Below, piece by piece: positions 7,089 through 16,564 of a DNA stretch of 62,630 nucleotides. The DNA is from JAWWPG01 sp038254365. GTDB taxonomy: Bacteria; Actinomycetota; Actinomycetes; Propionibacteriales; Nocardioidaceae. Under the pieces are notes generated by a model. It was not told the origin of the DNA, made no database searches, and worked only from the letters and a program-made list of their open reading frames with translations. Made by a program: the position numbers and the translations under genes. The DNA lies in assembly GCA_038254365.1 (NCBI GenBank), contig JBBSGI010000010.1:1-62630 (forward strand), given 5' to 3'. Numbering within the stretch: position 1 is the first letter of the stretch; every line of letters begins with the position of its first letter.

Positions 7089-9329
7089 CTAGCGCCTGGC
7101 TGCCGACGCCGCTTCTCGGCTGTGTCGGCGCAACTCGATCAAGGTCGTCTGCAGGTCCGGGAGAGTCGCCCCGGTCTCGTTGTGGTTGTGCCGGGTCCAG
7201 GTGCCGTCGGCGACCAGCCGCCACGACGCCGTGCCCTCGTCGAGGCCGCGCGCGACCAGCTCGCCGAGCTCCTCGACGTGCTCCTCCGCCGGCACCCTGA
7301 CCAGCACCTCGACCCGCCGGTCGAGGTTGCGGTGCATGAGATCGGCCGACCCGACCCAGGCCTGCGGCTGCCCGCCGTTGGCGAACCAGAACACCCGGCT
7401 GTGCTCGAGGAACCGGCCCAGGATGCTGCGCACCGTGATGTTCTCCGACAGCCCTTCGACTCCGGGGCGGAGCGCGCAGATGCCCCGGATCAGCAGGTCG
7501 ATGGGGACACCGGCTTGCGAGGCACGGTAGAACGCGTCGATCAGTGTCTCGTCCACCAGGGAGTTGAGCTTGAGCCTGATCCGCGCCGGACGGCCGGCCC
7601 GGTGGTGTGCGATCTCGCGCTCGACCAGGGTGAGCAGACCGGAGCGGACCGTCTGCGGCGCCACCAGCAGCTGGCCGTAGTCCCGCTTCAGCGCGAACCC
7701 CGACAGGTCGTTAAACAGGTTGCTGATGTCGGCGGTGATATCCGCGTTCTTGGTCAGCAGACCGAGGTCCTCGTACGTCCGGGCGGTCTTGGGGTTGTAG
7801 TTCCCGGTGCCGATGTGGGCGTAGCGGCGCATGCCGTCGGGTTCGTCGCGCACGACGAGGGCCAGCTTGCAGTGGGTCTTGAGGCCGACGACGCCGTACA
7901 CGACGTGACAGCCGGCCTGCTCGAGCTTGCGGGCCCAGCGGATGTTCGCCTGCTCGTCGAAGCGGGCCTTGAGCTCGACGAGCACCAGCACCTGCTTGCC
8001 GGCCTCCGCAGCGTCGACCAAGGCGTCGATGATCGGTGAGTCGCCGGAAGTCCGATACAGCGTCTGCTTGATTGCCAGCACGTGCGGGTCCCCGGCCGCC
8101 TGCTCGATGAAGCGCTGGACGCTCGTCGCGAACGAGTCGTACGGATGGTGCAGCAACACATCCCTTCGGTTGAGCACCGTGAAGATGTCGACCGGGCTGG
8201 CCGACTCGACCTCGGCGAGATGGGCGTGGGTGTGCGGCACGAACGGCGGGTACTTGAGACCCGGACGGTCCAGGTCGGCGATGCCGTGGAGACCGGTCAG
8301 GTCGAGCGGCCCGGGCAGGTGGAAGACTTCCCGGTCGGGGATGTCGAGCTCCGAGACGAGCAGCTCGAGCACGTGGGCGTCGATCGACTCCTCGACCTCG
8401 AGCCGGACGGCAGAGCCGAAGCGTCGCCGCTGCAGCTCCTTCTCGAGCGCCTTCAGTAGGTTCTCGGCGTCGTCCTCCTCGACCTCGAGGTCCTCGTTGC
8501 GAGTGACCCGGAAGGTGTGGTTCTGCAGCACGTCCATGCCGGGGAAGAGCCGGTCGAGGTGGGCCGCGATCACATCCTCCAGCGGCACGAACCGCTGGTC
8601 TCCGAGCCTCACGAACCGAGGGAAGATCGGCGGCACCTTGACCCGGGCGAAGTGCTCCTTACCGGTGTCGGGGTTGCAGAGCAGTACCGCCAGGTTGAGC
8701 GAGAGCCCGGAGATGTAGGGGAACGGATGCGCCGGGTCGACGGCGAGTGGCGTGAGCACCGGCCACACGCGGTCGGTGAACAGCGTGGTCATCTGGCTGC
8801 GCTCGTCCGCGTCGAGCTCCTTCCAGCGCAGCAGGTGGATCCCCTGCTCGTCGAGCGCGCCGAGCACCTGCCCGTGGAAGACGTGGGCGTGCCGCTGCAT
8901 GAGCTCGCTCGACTCCCGCCAGATCGACTCGAGCAGCTCGCCGGGGTCCATGCCGCTAGAGGCCCGTACGGCGACGCCGGCGTCGATCCGCCGCTTCAGG
9001 CCGGCCACCCGGACCATGAAGAACTCGTCGAGGTTGCTGGCGAAGATCGCCAGGAAGCGCGCCCGTTCCAGCAGCGGCAGCTCCTCGTCCTCCGCGAGCT
9101 CGAGCACCCGGCTGTTGAACCGCAGCCAGGAGACCTCACGGTCCAGGAAGCGGTCGTCTGGCAGGTCGTCGAAGTCCGGTCGGTACGGCGGTTCGACGTC
9201 GAAGGCGTTGTCCGGGGCGGTAAGCCTGGACACGGCGTTCGGGCCCTCGTCAAGCGAGCCGGCAGTGGCCGCAGGCAGGTCGGACGAACGGGTGGCGATC
9301 CCGCCGGAGGCGAGTGGATCCGAGGCCAT
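7089..9329 (-). CDS. ppk: Polyphosphate kinase 1
   Basis: A 746-residue PPK1, which polymerises the gamma-phosphate of ATP into polyphosphate and can run in reverse. The N-domain begins FLDREVSWLRFNSRVLELAE. The catalytic histidine lies in the motif YAHIGTGNYNPKTARTYEDL and a second conserved histidine in LMHRNLDRRVEVLV. The first about 45 residues are a low-complexity extension before the conserved fold. It heads the ppk-mutT1 operon and stands near pit and DUF47, so this block handles phosphate uptake and storage. Confidence 0.95.
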   Translation of the reverse strand: MASDPLASGGIATRSSDLPAATAGSLDEGPNAVSRLTAPDNAFDVEPPYRPDFDDLPDDRFLDREVSWLRFNSRVLELAEDEELPLLERARFLAIFASNLDEFFMVRVAGLKRRIDAGVAVRASSGMDPGELLESIWRESSELMQRHAHVFHGQVLGALDEQGIHLLRWKELDADERSQMTTLFTDRVWPVLTPLAVDPAHPFPYISGLSLNLAVLLCNPDTGKEHFARVKVPPIFPRFVRLGDQRFVPLEDVIAAHLDRLFPGMDVLQNHTFRVTRNEDLEVEEDDAENLLKALEKELQRRRFGSAVRLEVEESIDAHVLELLVSELDIPDREVFHLPGPLDLTGLHGIADLDRPGLKYPPFVPHTHAHLAEVESASPVDIFTVLNRRDVLLHHPYDSFATSVQRFIEQAAGDPHVLAIKQTLYRTSGDSPIIDALVDAAEAGKQVLVLVELKARFDEQANIRWARKLEQAGCHVVYGVVGLKTHCKLALVVRDEPDGMRRYAHIGTGNYNPKTARTYEDLGLLTKNADITADISNLFNDLSGFALKRDYGQLLVAPQTVRSGLLTLVEREIAHHRAGRPARIRLKLNSLVDETLIDAFYRASQAGVPIDLLIRGICALRPGVEGLSENITVRSILGRFLEHSRVFWFANGGQPQAWVGSADLMHRNLDRRVEVLVRVPAEEHVEELGELVARGLDEGTASWRLVADGTWTRHNHNETGATLPDLQTTLIELRRHSREAASAARR

Positions 9330-9381
9330 GACGCCATGGTCTCACCCGCGGGTTAACGGCGGATAACGTCGCCGGCCGACA

Positions 9382-10365
9382 TCAGGAGGTGCCGTACATG
9401 ACGTCGATCCGGGTCGTGGTGAACCCGAGCCTCTCGTAGAGCCCGATGGCGGCCAGGTTGTCGCTGTCGGAGTACAGCATCACCTCGCCGACCCCCTCGT
9501 CACGGAGATGGCTCAGCCCGGTGAGGGTGAGCGCCTTGCCGAGGCCCAGCCCCTGCGCGCCCGGCTCCACCCCGACGGCATACACCTCCCCGACCGGTGA
9601 CGAGCCGGTCTCCTTGCCCGGCTGGACCTTTGTCCAGTGCGAGCCGAGGAGGCTGCCGTCACGCTCGGCGAGGAAGAACCCCAACGGGTCGAACCACGGC
9701 TCGGCCGCGCGGTGGCGCAGGTCGTCGACCGTGAGCCGCCCCTGCTCCTGATGGTCGGCGAACGCCCTGGCGTTGAGCGCCACCCAGGCCTCGTCGTCCC
9801 GACCCGGCTCGAACGTGCGGACCTTGACGTCAGCGGGATACGACGGGTGCGGGAGCGGCTCGGCGAGGGAGCGCCGCATCTGCCACAGCTCACGCGCCGG
9901 GTCCAAGCCACGGGCCGCCGCCAGCGCCCGCGCCCCTTCAGTGTTGCCGTGCGCCCACAGCCGCAGCGTCGGGTGCCGCTGCGCGGGCTGCCGTGGTCTC
10001 GACGGGGGGCTGGCGGCGGTCGTCTGCACCACCGCGAGCAGGTGGTCGGCAACTTCGCGGCCGATGCCCCGGCGGCGATGGTCCGGATGAACGACGAGGT
10101 GTCCGCTCGCGCCGGCCGCGTCCCGGACCGCATGCGCGTAGGCGACCACCGACGGCGATCCTGGGAGCCGGGCGAGGAGGTGGTGGGAGGCCGCCCCGGC
10201 ACCGTAGGTGAGCTCGCTGCGCACCTGGTCGTCCAACGGGCTGACACCGTCCGCGTCCTCGGCGGCGGCGGCGATCGCTTCAACCGCGGCCCGCTCCGGC
10301 TCGCTCACCCGCTGCACTCTTACCAGGCTGACCCGTGGGGCGCGGCGTGCGCCGGCCGTGCTCAT
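9382..10365 (-). CDS. mshD: Mycothiol synthase (tandem GNAT acetyltransferase)
   Basis: A 327-residue double GNAT protein that acetylates Cys-GlcN-Ins with acetyl-CoA, the last step of mycothiol synthesis. Both GNAT halves show acetyl-CoA loops (HPDHRRRGIGREVADHLL and VEPGAQGLGLGKALTLTGL). MshD hallmarks are LWAHGN, NARAFADHQEQG and a C-terminal DVMYGTS. The N-terminal half has an Ala/Pro-rich insertion near residue 130. It follows glnR by 31 nt in the same direction, an order also seen in mycobacteria. Confidence 0.93.
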   Translation of the reverse strand: MSTAGARRAPRVSLVRVQRVSEPERAAVEAIAAAAEDADGVSPLDDQVRSELTYGAGAASHHLLARLPGSPSVVAYAHAVRDAAGASGHLVVHPDHRRRGIGREVADHLLAVVQTTAASPPSRPRQPAQRHPTLRLWAHGNTEGARALAAARGLDPARELWQMRRSLAEPLPHPSYPADVKVRTFEPGRDDEAWVALNARAFADHQEQGRLTVDDLRHRAAEPWFDPLGFFLAERDGSLLGSHWTKVQPGKETGSSPVGEVYAVGVEPGAQGLGLGKALTLTGLSHLRDEGVGEVMLYSDSDNLAAIGLYERLGFTTTRIDVMYGTS

Positions 10366-10396
10366 CGGTGCCGTCCGATCTCAGCGCGCTCGGACG

Positions 10397-11170
10397 TCAC
10401 CGCGGTGATCGGGTCGAGCGGGGATCGACTTCCCGCTCGTCGGCGCGTGCCCGTTCGCTCTGGGCCGCGTTGGGAGGCCCGGCCCCGGCTCGGCGGGTCT
10501 GCGGCAGCACGAACCGGTACCCGACATGGCGCACCGTGCCGATGAGCTGCTCATGCTCGGGGCCGAGCTTGGCTCGCAGTCGCCGTACATGCACGTCGAC
10601 GGTGCGGGTGCCACCGAAGTAGTCCATCCCCCAGACCTCGTCGAGCAACTGCTGCCGGCTGAACACCCGCCCCGGGTGCTGGGCAAGGAACTTGACCAGC
10701 TCGAACTCCTTGAACGTCAGCTGCAGGTCGCGGTCGCCGACGCGGGCCGCGTACGACGACTCGTCGACGGCCAACCCGCCGCCGCCGACGACCGACGGGG
10801 GGGCCGCCGCCATCGATAGCGCGATCCGACCCAGCGCCAGCCGCACGCGGGCATCGACCTCCGCCGGTCCTGCGCTGGACAGGACGACGTCGTCGACGCC
10901 CCAATCCGCCGCCACCGCGGCCAGGCCGCCCTCGGTCACCGTGACGATGACCGGCACCTTTACCCCGGTGTGTTGAACCAGTCGGCAGAGGCTGCGCACC
11001 GCCGACAAATGCTGGCGTCCATCGATCATGAGCAGGTCGCACTCGGGAGCGTCGAGCAGCACGGTCGCCTCGGCCGGAAGCACCCGGACCCGGTGAGAGA
11101 GCAGCTCCAGGGCGGGCAGCACCTGGGCCGAGCCGTTGGGGGGGTCGGTCAGCAGCAGCAGGCTGCTCAT
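10397..11170 (-). CDS. glnR: GlnR-type orphan OmpR-family response regulator
   Basis: A 257-residue regulator whose start MSSLLLLT, internal LIDGRQHL...VRSLCRL and VTEGGLAAVAADWGVDDVVL strongly resemble actinobacterial GlnR, the global nitrogen regulator. The receiver domain (1-120) lacks the usual acidic phospho-acceptor pocket. The winged-helix domain (about 135-230) is intact (LTFKEFELVKFLAQHPGRVF, TVDVHVRRLRAKLG). I chose ATG 11170 because AGGTGGGG lies eight bases upstream; the frame extends to 11272 without family similarity. It is upstream of mshD, as in mycobacteria. The 40-residue basic tail is probably disordered. Confidence 0.88.
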   Translation of the reverse strand: MSSLLLLTDPPNGSAQVLPALELLSHRVRVLPAEATVLLDAPECDLLMIDGRQHLSAVRSLCRLVQHTGVKVPVIVTVTEGGLAAVAADWGVDDVVLSSAGPAEVDARVRLALGRIALSMAAAPPSVVGGGGLAVDESSYAARVGDRDLQLTFKEFELVKFLAQHPGRVFSRQQLLDEVWGMDYFGGTRTVDVHVRRLRAKLGPEHEQLIGTVRHVGYRFVLPQTRRAGAGPPNAAQSERARADEREVDPRSTRSPR

Positions 11171-11279
11171 CTGCATCACCCCACCTGCACCGGTCGTGGC
11201 CGACTGGGACATCAGCGTCCGGTCACTCGCTGCCGGGCCACCTTCACCGTCGGTCGTGTTGGGTTGCGACAATACCGGA

Positions 11280-11600
11280 GTGGAGGGTTCGCGGACTTCG
11301 TCGAGCGGGGTGGATCGCGAGCCGGCTCCCCCCGTCGAGGCCGTCGGGGTGACCGTGCGCTACTGGGCGGCCGCCCGGGCGGCCGCTGGCCGCTCGGAGG
11401 ACGTAGTGAACGGGGCCTCGGTGGCCGAGGTGCTCGACGCCGTACGGCGGGCGCACGCCGACAACCCCGACCTGCTGCGGGTGCTCGGGGTCAGCTCGCT
11501 CCTGCTGGGTGACGCTCCGCTCGGGTCTCGCGACCTGACCGGTGTGAAGGTGGCCTCCGGCGACACCGTCGAGGTCCTCCCACCGTTTGCCGGTGGCTAG
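11280..11600 (+). CDS. MoaD/ThiS-like ubiquitin-fold sulfur carrier protein
   Basis: A 106-residue protein whose C-terminal 85 residues form a MoaD/ThiS beta-grasp domain ending in the essential di-glycine (PPFAGG), which is adenylated and thiocarboxylated in sulfur transfer. The first about 23 residues are an unstructured extension. GTG 11280 is chosen because GACAAT ends six bases upstream, the leaderless pattern; GTG 11349 would give a minimal domain. It precedes a rhodanese and DUF1416 gene, the same set found near mycobacterial cysA2-sseC, so a role in sulfur delivery is likely. Confidence 0.85.
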   Translation: MEGSRTSSSGVDREPAPPVEAVGVTVRYWAAARAAAGRSEDVVNGASVAEVLDAVRRAHADNPDLLRVLGVSSLLLGDAPLGSRDLTGVKVASGDTVEVLPPFAGG

Positions 11601-11728
11601 CAGTTGCGCCGTAGTGCTCGCACCGTCCACGATGTGGACCGGCAGCCGGCGCACCGACGTACCGTGGACTTCGATTCATCAGCGTCGGCTCGGCGGGGGC
11701 GAGCCGCCAACTTCCGGAGGAACAGCGC

Positions 11729-12576
<848 letters not shown>

Positions 12577-12577
<1 letters not shown>

Positions 12578-12876
12578 TGGGCTGTGGCGGGGCCGCTGGT
12601 GCGGCCCGGGCGGCGCACGTCGACCTGGGCGCCCAGGCCATCATTCAGGGGACGGTCGTGCAGGACGGGCGACCGGTCACTTCGGCCTACGTACGGCTGC
12701 TCGACCCGTCGGGGGAGTTCACGGCCGAGGTCCCCACCGGTGACGCCGGCGACTTCCGCTTCTTCGCCGGGCCGGGGGAGTGGACCGTGCGGGTGCTCGC
12801 GCCACAGTCCGCCCCGGTGCAGTCCACGGTCAGCGCGGCCATCGGCGCGGTCACCGAGGTAGAGCTGACGCTCTAG
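12577..12876 (+). CDS. DUF1416 (SseC-like) protein
   Basis: A 99-residue DUF1416 protein, the family called SseC in mycobacteria and always paired with the CysA-type sulfurtransferase. The N-terminal MGCGG cluster with its cysteine and the beta-sandwich segments QGTVVQDGRPV, AYVRLLDPSGEFTAEV and FRFFAGPGEWTVRVL are characteristic. ATG 12577 overlaps the preceding stop (TGATG), indicating translational coupling. The function is unproven; a partner in sulfur transfer is inferred from the pairing. Confidence 0.9.
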
Positions 12877-12901
12877 ACTGACCGCGTCCGGATGGAGCTC
12901 G

Positions 12902-12921
12902 GGGCGCCTTCGGTGGCGCCC
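12902..12921 (+). terminator. Stable hairpin between DUF1416 and cupin genes
   Basis: GGGCGCC at 12902-12908 pairs perfectly with GGCGCCC at 12915-12921 around a TTCGGT loop. There is no T-run. It would end or attenuate transcription of the sulfurtransferase operon before the cupin gene. Confidence 0.5.
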
Positions 12922-12941
12922 AGCGGCAGCGAGGGAGACGC

Positions 12942-13295
12942 GTGACAGGCCAGCGAGACATGCGTCCTTGGGGTGACTACGAGGTGGTCGACAACGGCGA
13001 GGGCTTCCAGGTCAAGCGCATCTCCGTCCAGCCCGGTCAACGCATCAGCTATCAGCGGCACCGCCATCGCGCCGAGCACTGGTTCGTCGTGACCGGAAGC
13101 GGCGTCGTGACCATCGACGGCACGGAGCGCCCGGTCGCTCGGGGCGGCGTGGTCGACATCCCGGCGGGAACTGCTCACCGTATCGGCAACGACGGCGACG
13201 TCGAGCTCACCTTCATCGAGGTGCAGACCGGCGACTACTTCGGTGAGGACGACATCGAGCGCCTCGACGACGACTACCGTCGCGACCCCGACTGA
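12942..13295 (+). CDS. Cupin-fold phosphomannose isomerase-like protein
   Basis: A 117-residue single-domain cupin of the type found at the C-terminus of type II phosphomannose isomerase/GDP-mannose pyrophosphorylase. It begins RPWGDYEVVDNGEGFQVKRI and has the metal-binding cupin motif YQRHRHRAEHWFVVTGSG plus the second motif IPAGTAHRIGN. Isomerase activity toward a sugar phosphate is plausible but a single cupin may do other work. GTG start with GAGGGAG seven bases upstream. It is convergent with the LCP gene, 10 bp apart. Confidence 0.85.
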   Translation: MTGQRDMRPWGDYEVVDNGEGFQVKRISVQPGQRISYQRHRHRAEHWFVVTGSGVVTIDGTERPVARGGVVDIPAGTAHRIGNDGDVELTFIEVQTGDYFGEDDIERLDDDYRRDPD

Positions 13296-13305
13296 TTCCA
13301 AGCCG

Positions 13306-14430
13306 CTACTTGACGGCCTGGCTGCCCGGCAGCGCGCTGCCCGGGTTGGCCCGCAGGTACGGCGAGATGTCGCCGTGGTCGAACTGGTTGAACAGGTTCC
13401 GGGACTTGACCGGGTCCAGCCGGACGATCGACTGTCCGGCCACCGTGTCGTAGCTGCCGAACGGGGCGGTGGTGAACTGCACGTTGGAGGCGCGGAGACC
13501 GCGCGAGGAGAAGGCCAGGCTGCGGATCTCGCTGGTGCTCCACCCGTCGTCGACCTGCAGGAAGCCGGCGATCGTGGACACGACGTGGGTCAGCCGGATC
13601 GGGTTCAGGAACGTGCTCGACGACAGCAGCGAGTTCATGATCGTGCGCAGGAAGTTCTGCTGCCGCTCGATGCGGCCGAAGTCACCGTTGGCGAGCCCGT
13701 GCCGCGTGCGGACGTACTGCAGGGCGGTCTCGCCGTCGAGGGTCTGCCAGCCCTGGTGCCAAGTGACGTGCTGGGTGTAGTCGGTGAAGGTCTGCGGGAT
13801 GTAGACCCGGACGCCACCCAAGGCGTCGGTCAGGCCCTTGAATCCGTTCCAGTCGATCATTGCGACGTGGTCGATGTGCAGCCCGGTGAAGTCCTGGATG
13901 GTGCGCACCGCGAGAGCCGGGCCGCCCCACGAGAAAGCCGCGTTGATCTTCGCCTCACCACCGATGTCGCCGGGAAAGGTCGGGACGGGAACCCAGGAGT
14001 CACGCGGGATGGAGATGATCTGGGCCGACTTCCGGTCGGCCGGCAGGTGCACCAAGATGATGGTGTCGCTGCGGTGCAGACCGGGTGTCCAGGTGCCGTC
14101 CGCCAGATCGTCGGCCACGGTCTGCACGTTGTTGCCGTCGTCCGACCCCAGCATGAGGATGTTGAGCGCGGTCTTCTCGTCCGGGATGGTGTCGCCGTTT
14201 GAGTTGGTCCGTGCGGTGATGCCCGCGCTCGGGAAGGTCTTGATGTTGCCGAGCTGATGGTTGAGGTACCAGACGAAGCTGCCCGCGCTGCCGACGAGCA
14301 ACACGAAGATCACCAGAAGCGAGGTGAGTGCCAGGTGGCGGCGGAAGAAGTTGCGCTTCCTGACCGGCGGAACCGTCGTCACGGTTTCATCGCCGGACCT
14401 TGTGTCGTCGCGGGTGGGCGCGTCGCTCAT
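13306..14430 (-). CDS. LytR-CpsA-Psr (LCP) family cell-wall glycopolymer ligase
   Basis: A 374-residue membrane-anchored enzyme that attaches lipid-linked glycopolymers to peptidoglycan. A cytoplasmic N-terminus with basic RKRNFFRR precedes one transmembrane helix (about 37-57). The extracellular LCP domain shows LNILMLGSDDG, HRSDTIILVHLPADRK, SIPRDSWVPVP, KINAAFSWGG and YVRTRHGLANGDFGRIERQQ, containing the conserved Asp and Arg residues. ATG 14430 has GAAGGG seven bases upstream. The frame stays open to 14700 but that part overlaps dtd. A TTGACA lies at 14483-14478 in the gap after dtd. Confidence 0.92.
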   Translation of the reverse strand: MSDAPTRDDTRSGDETVTTVPPVRKRNFFRRHLALTSLLVIFVLLVGSAGSFVWYLNHQLGNIKTFPSAGITARTNSNGDTIPDEKTALNILMLGSDDGNNVQTVADDLADGTWTPGLHRSDTIILVHLPADRKSAQIISIPRDSWVPVPTFPGDIGGEAKINAAFSWGGPALAVRTIQDFTGLHIDHVAMIDWNGFKGLTDALGGVRVYIPQTFTDYTQHVTWHQGWQTLDGETALQYVRTRHGLANGDFGRIERQQNFLRTIMNSLLSSSTFLNPIRLTHVVSTIAGFLQVDDGWSTSEIRSLAFSSRGLRASNVQFTTAPFGSYDTVAGQSIVRLDPVKSRNLFNQFDHGDISPYLRANPGSALPGSQAVK

Positions 14431-14537
14431 CGTCAGCCCTTCGTGCGGTATTGGCCACCAAGCATGGCTCAGTGTGTCAACAATTGGGGACGAACCGAAA
14501 TCTCCAGCGGTTGCCCCAGGCGATCCCTGGCCAATTC

Positions 14538-14963
14538 TTAGGAATCGACGACCAGCGTGACCGGGCCGTCGTTGGTCAGCGTCACGTCCATGTGCGCGCC
14601 GAAGACCCCGGTCGAGACCTCCGCCCCCAGTTGGCGCAACGCGGCACAGAACCGGTCGTACAGCGGCCGGGAGACGGTCCCCGGTGCTGCTGCTGACCAC
14701 GACGGCCGGCGCCCCTTCGTCAGGTCGGCGTACAGCGTGAACTGGCTGACGACCAGGAGCGGAGCGCCGTGGTCGGAGGCCGACCGCTCGCCTTCCAGAA
14801 TGCGTAGCTCCCAGACCTTACGGGCCAACCGCTTCGCGTCGTCGTCGGTGTCCGGGTGAGTGACGCCGAGGAGTACGACGAGCCCGGGCCTGGTGAGGCG
14901 GCCGACGACGCGCCCCTCGGCGACCACCTCGGCGCTCGACACACGTTGCACAACCGCGCGCAT
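14538..14963 (-). CDS. dtd: D-aminoacyl-tRNA deacylase
   Basis: A 141-residue Dtd, which hydrolyses D-amino acids (and Gly from tRNA-Ala) from mischarged tRNAs. The start MRAVVQRVSSAEV, the substrate-site motif SQFTLYADLTKGRRPSW and the C-terminal TNDGPVTLVVDS (the NxGPVT motif) are diagnostic. A good ribosome binding site (GGAGGTGAGG) lies upstream of ATG 14963. It is 107 nt upstream of the LCP gene on the same strand. Confidence 0.95.
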   Translation of the reverse strand: MRAVVQRVSSAEVVAEGRVVGRLTRPGLVVLLGVTHPDTDDDAKRLARKVWELRILEGERSASDHGAPLLVVSQFTLYADLTKGRRPSWSAAAPGTVSRPLYDRFCAALRQLGAEVSTGVFGAHMDVTLTNDGPVTLVVDS

Positions 14964-15040
14964 CGGGCCTCACCTCCGGGTTGCTGCTGCCGCACTCGCC
15001 GCTGTACGGCGGAGCCTCGAGAGTCTGGCACGATATCGCC

Positions 15041-15883
15041 ATGACGTCGGTCGTACACCCGGGGACGCTGATCACGATCGCGCCGACCGGTGCCGAGACA
15101 ACTAAGGATGCGTTTCCTGCGTTGCCCACAACGCTCCCTGAGCTCATCGAGACCTCGGTACGGTGTGAGGCTGCGGGCGCGGCGATGATTCACCTGCACA
15201 TCCGCGACGACGAGCACCGGCCGACGCTGGAGACCGCTCGGCTCGCGGCTGCGGTGGCCGCCGTACGGGAGCACACCTCGCTGATCGTCCAGCTGTCGAC
15301 GGGGGGATCCGTGCACGACCCCCTGGACACCAGGCTGACCGTGCTCGACGCCGGCCCCGACTCCTGCTCGCTGACCATGGGCACCGTCAACTTCGGCGAC
15401 GACGTCTTCTCCAACCCCTGGCCGTTCGTCTGCGACCTTTATCAGCTGTCCCAGGAGCGTCAGGTGGTGCCGGAGTTCGAGCTTTTCGACCTCGGCCACG
15501 TGGCGGCGCTGCATCGGCTGCTCGCGACCTACGGTCTGCCGTTCGGGGAACGGGTGCACTGCGACCTGGTGATGGGGGTCCCAGGCGGGATGCCGGGTAC
15601 GGCGGACGCGCTGGTCGCGGCCGTGCAGGCGTTGCCTGCGGAGACCACCTCGTGGTCTGCGACCGGCGTCGGACGTACGACGCTCGCCGTTGCCTTTGCG
15701 TCGCTGGCAAAAGGCGGCCACCTCCGGGTCGGCATGGAGGACACCTTGACGCTTGCGCGCGGGGTCCCGGTGACCCACAACTTCGAGCTGGTGGAGCGGG
15801 CGGCCCGGCTGGCTGAGCTGGCCCAGCGCCCCGCGATGTCGACCGCCGACGCCCGCGACCTGCTCCAGATCAAACCCCGCTGA
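15041..15883 (+). CDS. DUF849/BKACE-family beta-keto acid cleavage enzyme
   Basis: A 280-residue TIM-barrel enzyme of the DUF849 family, whose characterised members (for example 3-keto-5-aminohexanoate cleavage enzyme) transfer an acetyl unit from a beta-keto acid to acetyl-CoA. Zn ligand positions are visible in MIHLHIRDD and EFELFDLGHV; MGVPGGMPG is also typical. The specific substrate cannot be read. ATG 15041 follows GATATC by four bases without a ribosome binding site, perhaps leaderless. It ends next to a 21-bp repeat array. Confidence 0.88.
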   Translation: MTSVVHPGTLITIAPTGAETTKDAFPALPTTLPELIETSVRCEAAGAAMIHLHIRDDEHRPTLETARLAAAVAAVREHTSLIVQLSTGGSVHDPLDTRLTVLDAGPDSCSLTMGTVNFGDDVFSNPWPFVCDLYQLSQERQVVPEFELFDLGHVAALHRLLATYGLPFGERVHCDLVMGVPGGMPGTADALVAAVQALPAETTSWSATGVGRTTLAVAFASLAKGGHLRVGMEDTLTLARGVPVTHNFELVERAARLAELAQRPAMSTADARDLLQIKPR

Positions 15884-15892
15884 CCATCTGGC

Positions 15893-15955
15893 CGTGGTGA
15901 CCCACGCTCCGGCCGTGGTGACCCACGATCCGCCAGTTGTAACGGACGATCCGCC
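15893..15955 (-). repeat. Three tandem 21-bp units, minus orientation (array A, left)
   Basis: Units at 15893-15913, 15914-15934 and 15935-15955. Read on the minus strand, each begins G(G/C)CGGA(T/G)CGT; the first two differ at two positions. They form the left half of an inverted arrangement, with 18 bp before the opposite-facing units. Confidence 0.8.
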
Positions 15956-15973
15956 ATCCGGAGAGCACGAACT

Positions 15974-16057
15974 GGCGGACGGTCCGGGACTAGGGGCGGA
16001 TGCTCTGGGACTAGGGGCGGATGGTCTGGGACTAGGGGCGGATGGTCTGGGAGAGGG
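15974..16057 (+). repeat. Four tandem 21-bp units, plus orientation (array A, right)
   Basis: Units at 15974-15994, 15995-16015, 16016-16036 and 16037-16057, each starting GGCGGA; the inner ones are nearly identical with core GGCGGATGGTC and end ACTAGG. The last unit ends one base before the stop codon of the nitrobindin-like gene. TCCGCCA (15950-15956) and TGGCGGA (15973-15979) at the junction can form a cruciform. Confidence 0.85.
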
Positions 16058-16058
16058 G

Positions 16059-16553
16059 TCAGGAGCGTTGGAGGCGAGCCCAGATGTGGGGCTGAAGGGC
16101 CTCCCCGTGCGCCGCCATGTCGAACGTCCAGAGCAGGTCGCCCTCCACCAGCCCGTACAGGCGCTGACCGGCGACGTACTCCTTGGCCGAGCTGGTCCGC
16201 ACGACGGCGTCGGTCGACAGCGCCAGCCGTGGCCCGTCGACGCTCCCGTAGTAGATCTCCGCGAAGCCGGTCGGATGCGTCAGCAGCAGCTCGACCTCGC
16301 GATCGGGGCGCGGGCGCAGGAAGCCGGTCTCCAGAGCGAGCGGCCGGCCCTCGTCGCCGTGCTCGTCGAGCAGCCAGGTCCGGCTGAAGTAGTGCAGGAA
16401 CGGTCGGCCGTCATGGGTGAAGCCGAGCTCCTGGCCGAACTGGAACGCCTCGATCGTGGGGTAGTCCCCATGACCGTTGCCGTGCCACTGACCGAGCAGG
16501 AACGCCACCGGCATCAGGTCCGGGTGCAAGTCCGCGGGGATCTCGAACGGCAT
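16059..16553 (-). CDS. Nitrobindin-like heme-binding beta-barrel protein (FABP/DUF1794 family)
   Basis: A 164-residue beta-barrel protein of the nitrobindin/FABP-like family, which binds heme and reacts with NO or peroxynitrite in characterised homologues. The family signature LLGQWHGNGHGDYPTIEAF is near the N-terminus, and MAAHGEALQPHIWARLQR at the C-terminus contains the region of the axial histidine. ATG 16553 is where family similarity begins; the frame extends to 16682 through a low-complexity Arg-rich stretch that overlaps a small membrane gene. Its mycobacterial counterpart lies at the same place in the cysA2-ygfZ neighbourhood. Confidence 0.88.
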   Translation of the reverse strand: MPFEIPADLHPDLMPVAFLLGQWHGNGHGDYPTIEAFQFGQELGFTHDGRPFLHYFSRTWLLDEHGDEGRPLALETGFLRPRPDREVELLLTHPTGFAEIYYGSVDGPRLALSTDAVVRTSSAKEYVAGQRLYGLVEGDLLWTFDMAAHGEALQPHIWARLQRS

Positions 16554-16564
16554 CCGCCGGCCGC

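Noticed and set aside
9330..9381. PHO box in the ppk promoter
   Set aside because: GTTATCC and GTTAACC occur but 10 bp apart, not 11, and neither matches GTTCAC.
11171..11272. N-terminal extension of glnR
   Set aside because: No family similarity, whereas ATG 11170 has an SD and matches known GlnR starts.
15893..16057. CRISPR-like appearance of the 21-bp repeats
   Set aside because: Units are directly adjacent with no unique spacers, and there are no cas genes.
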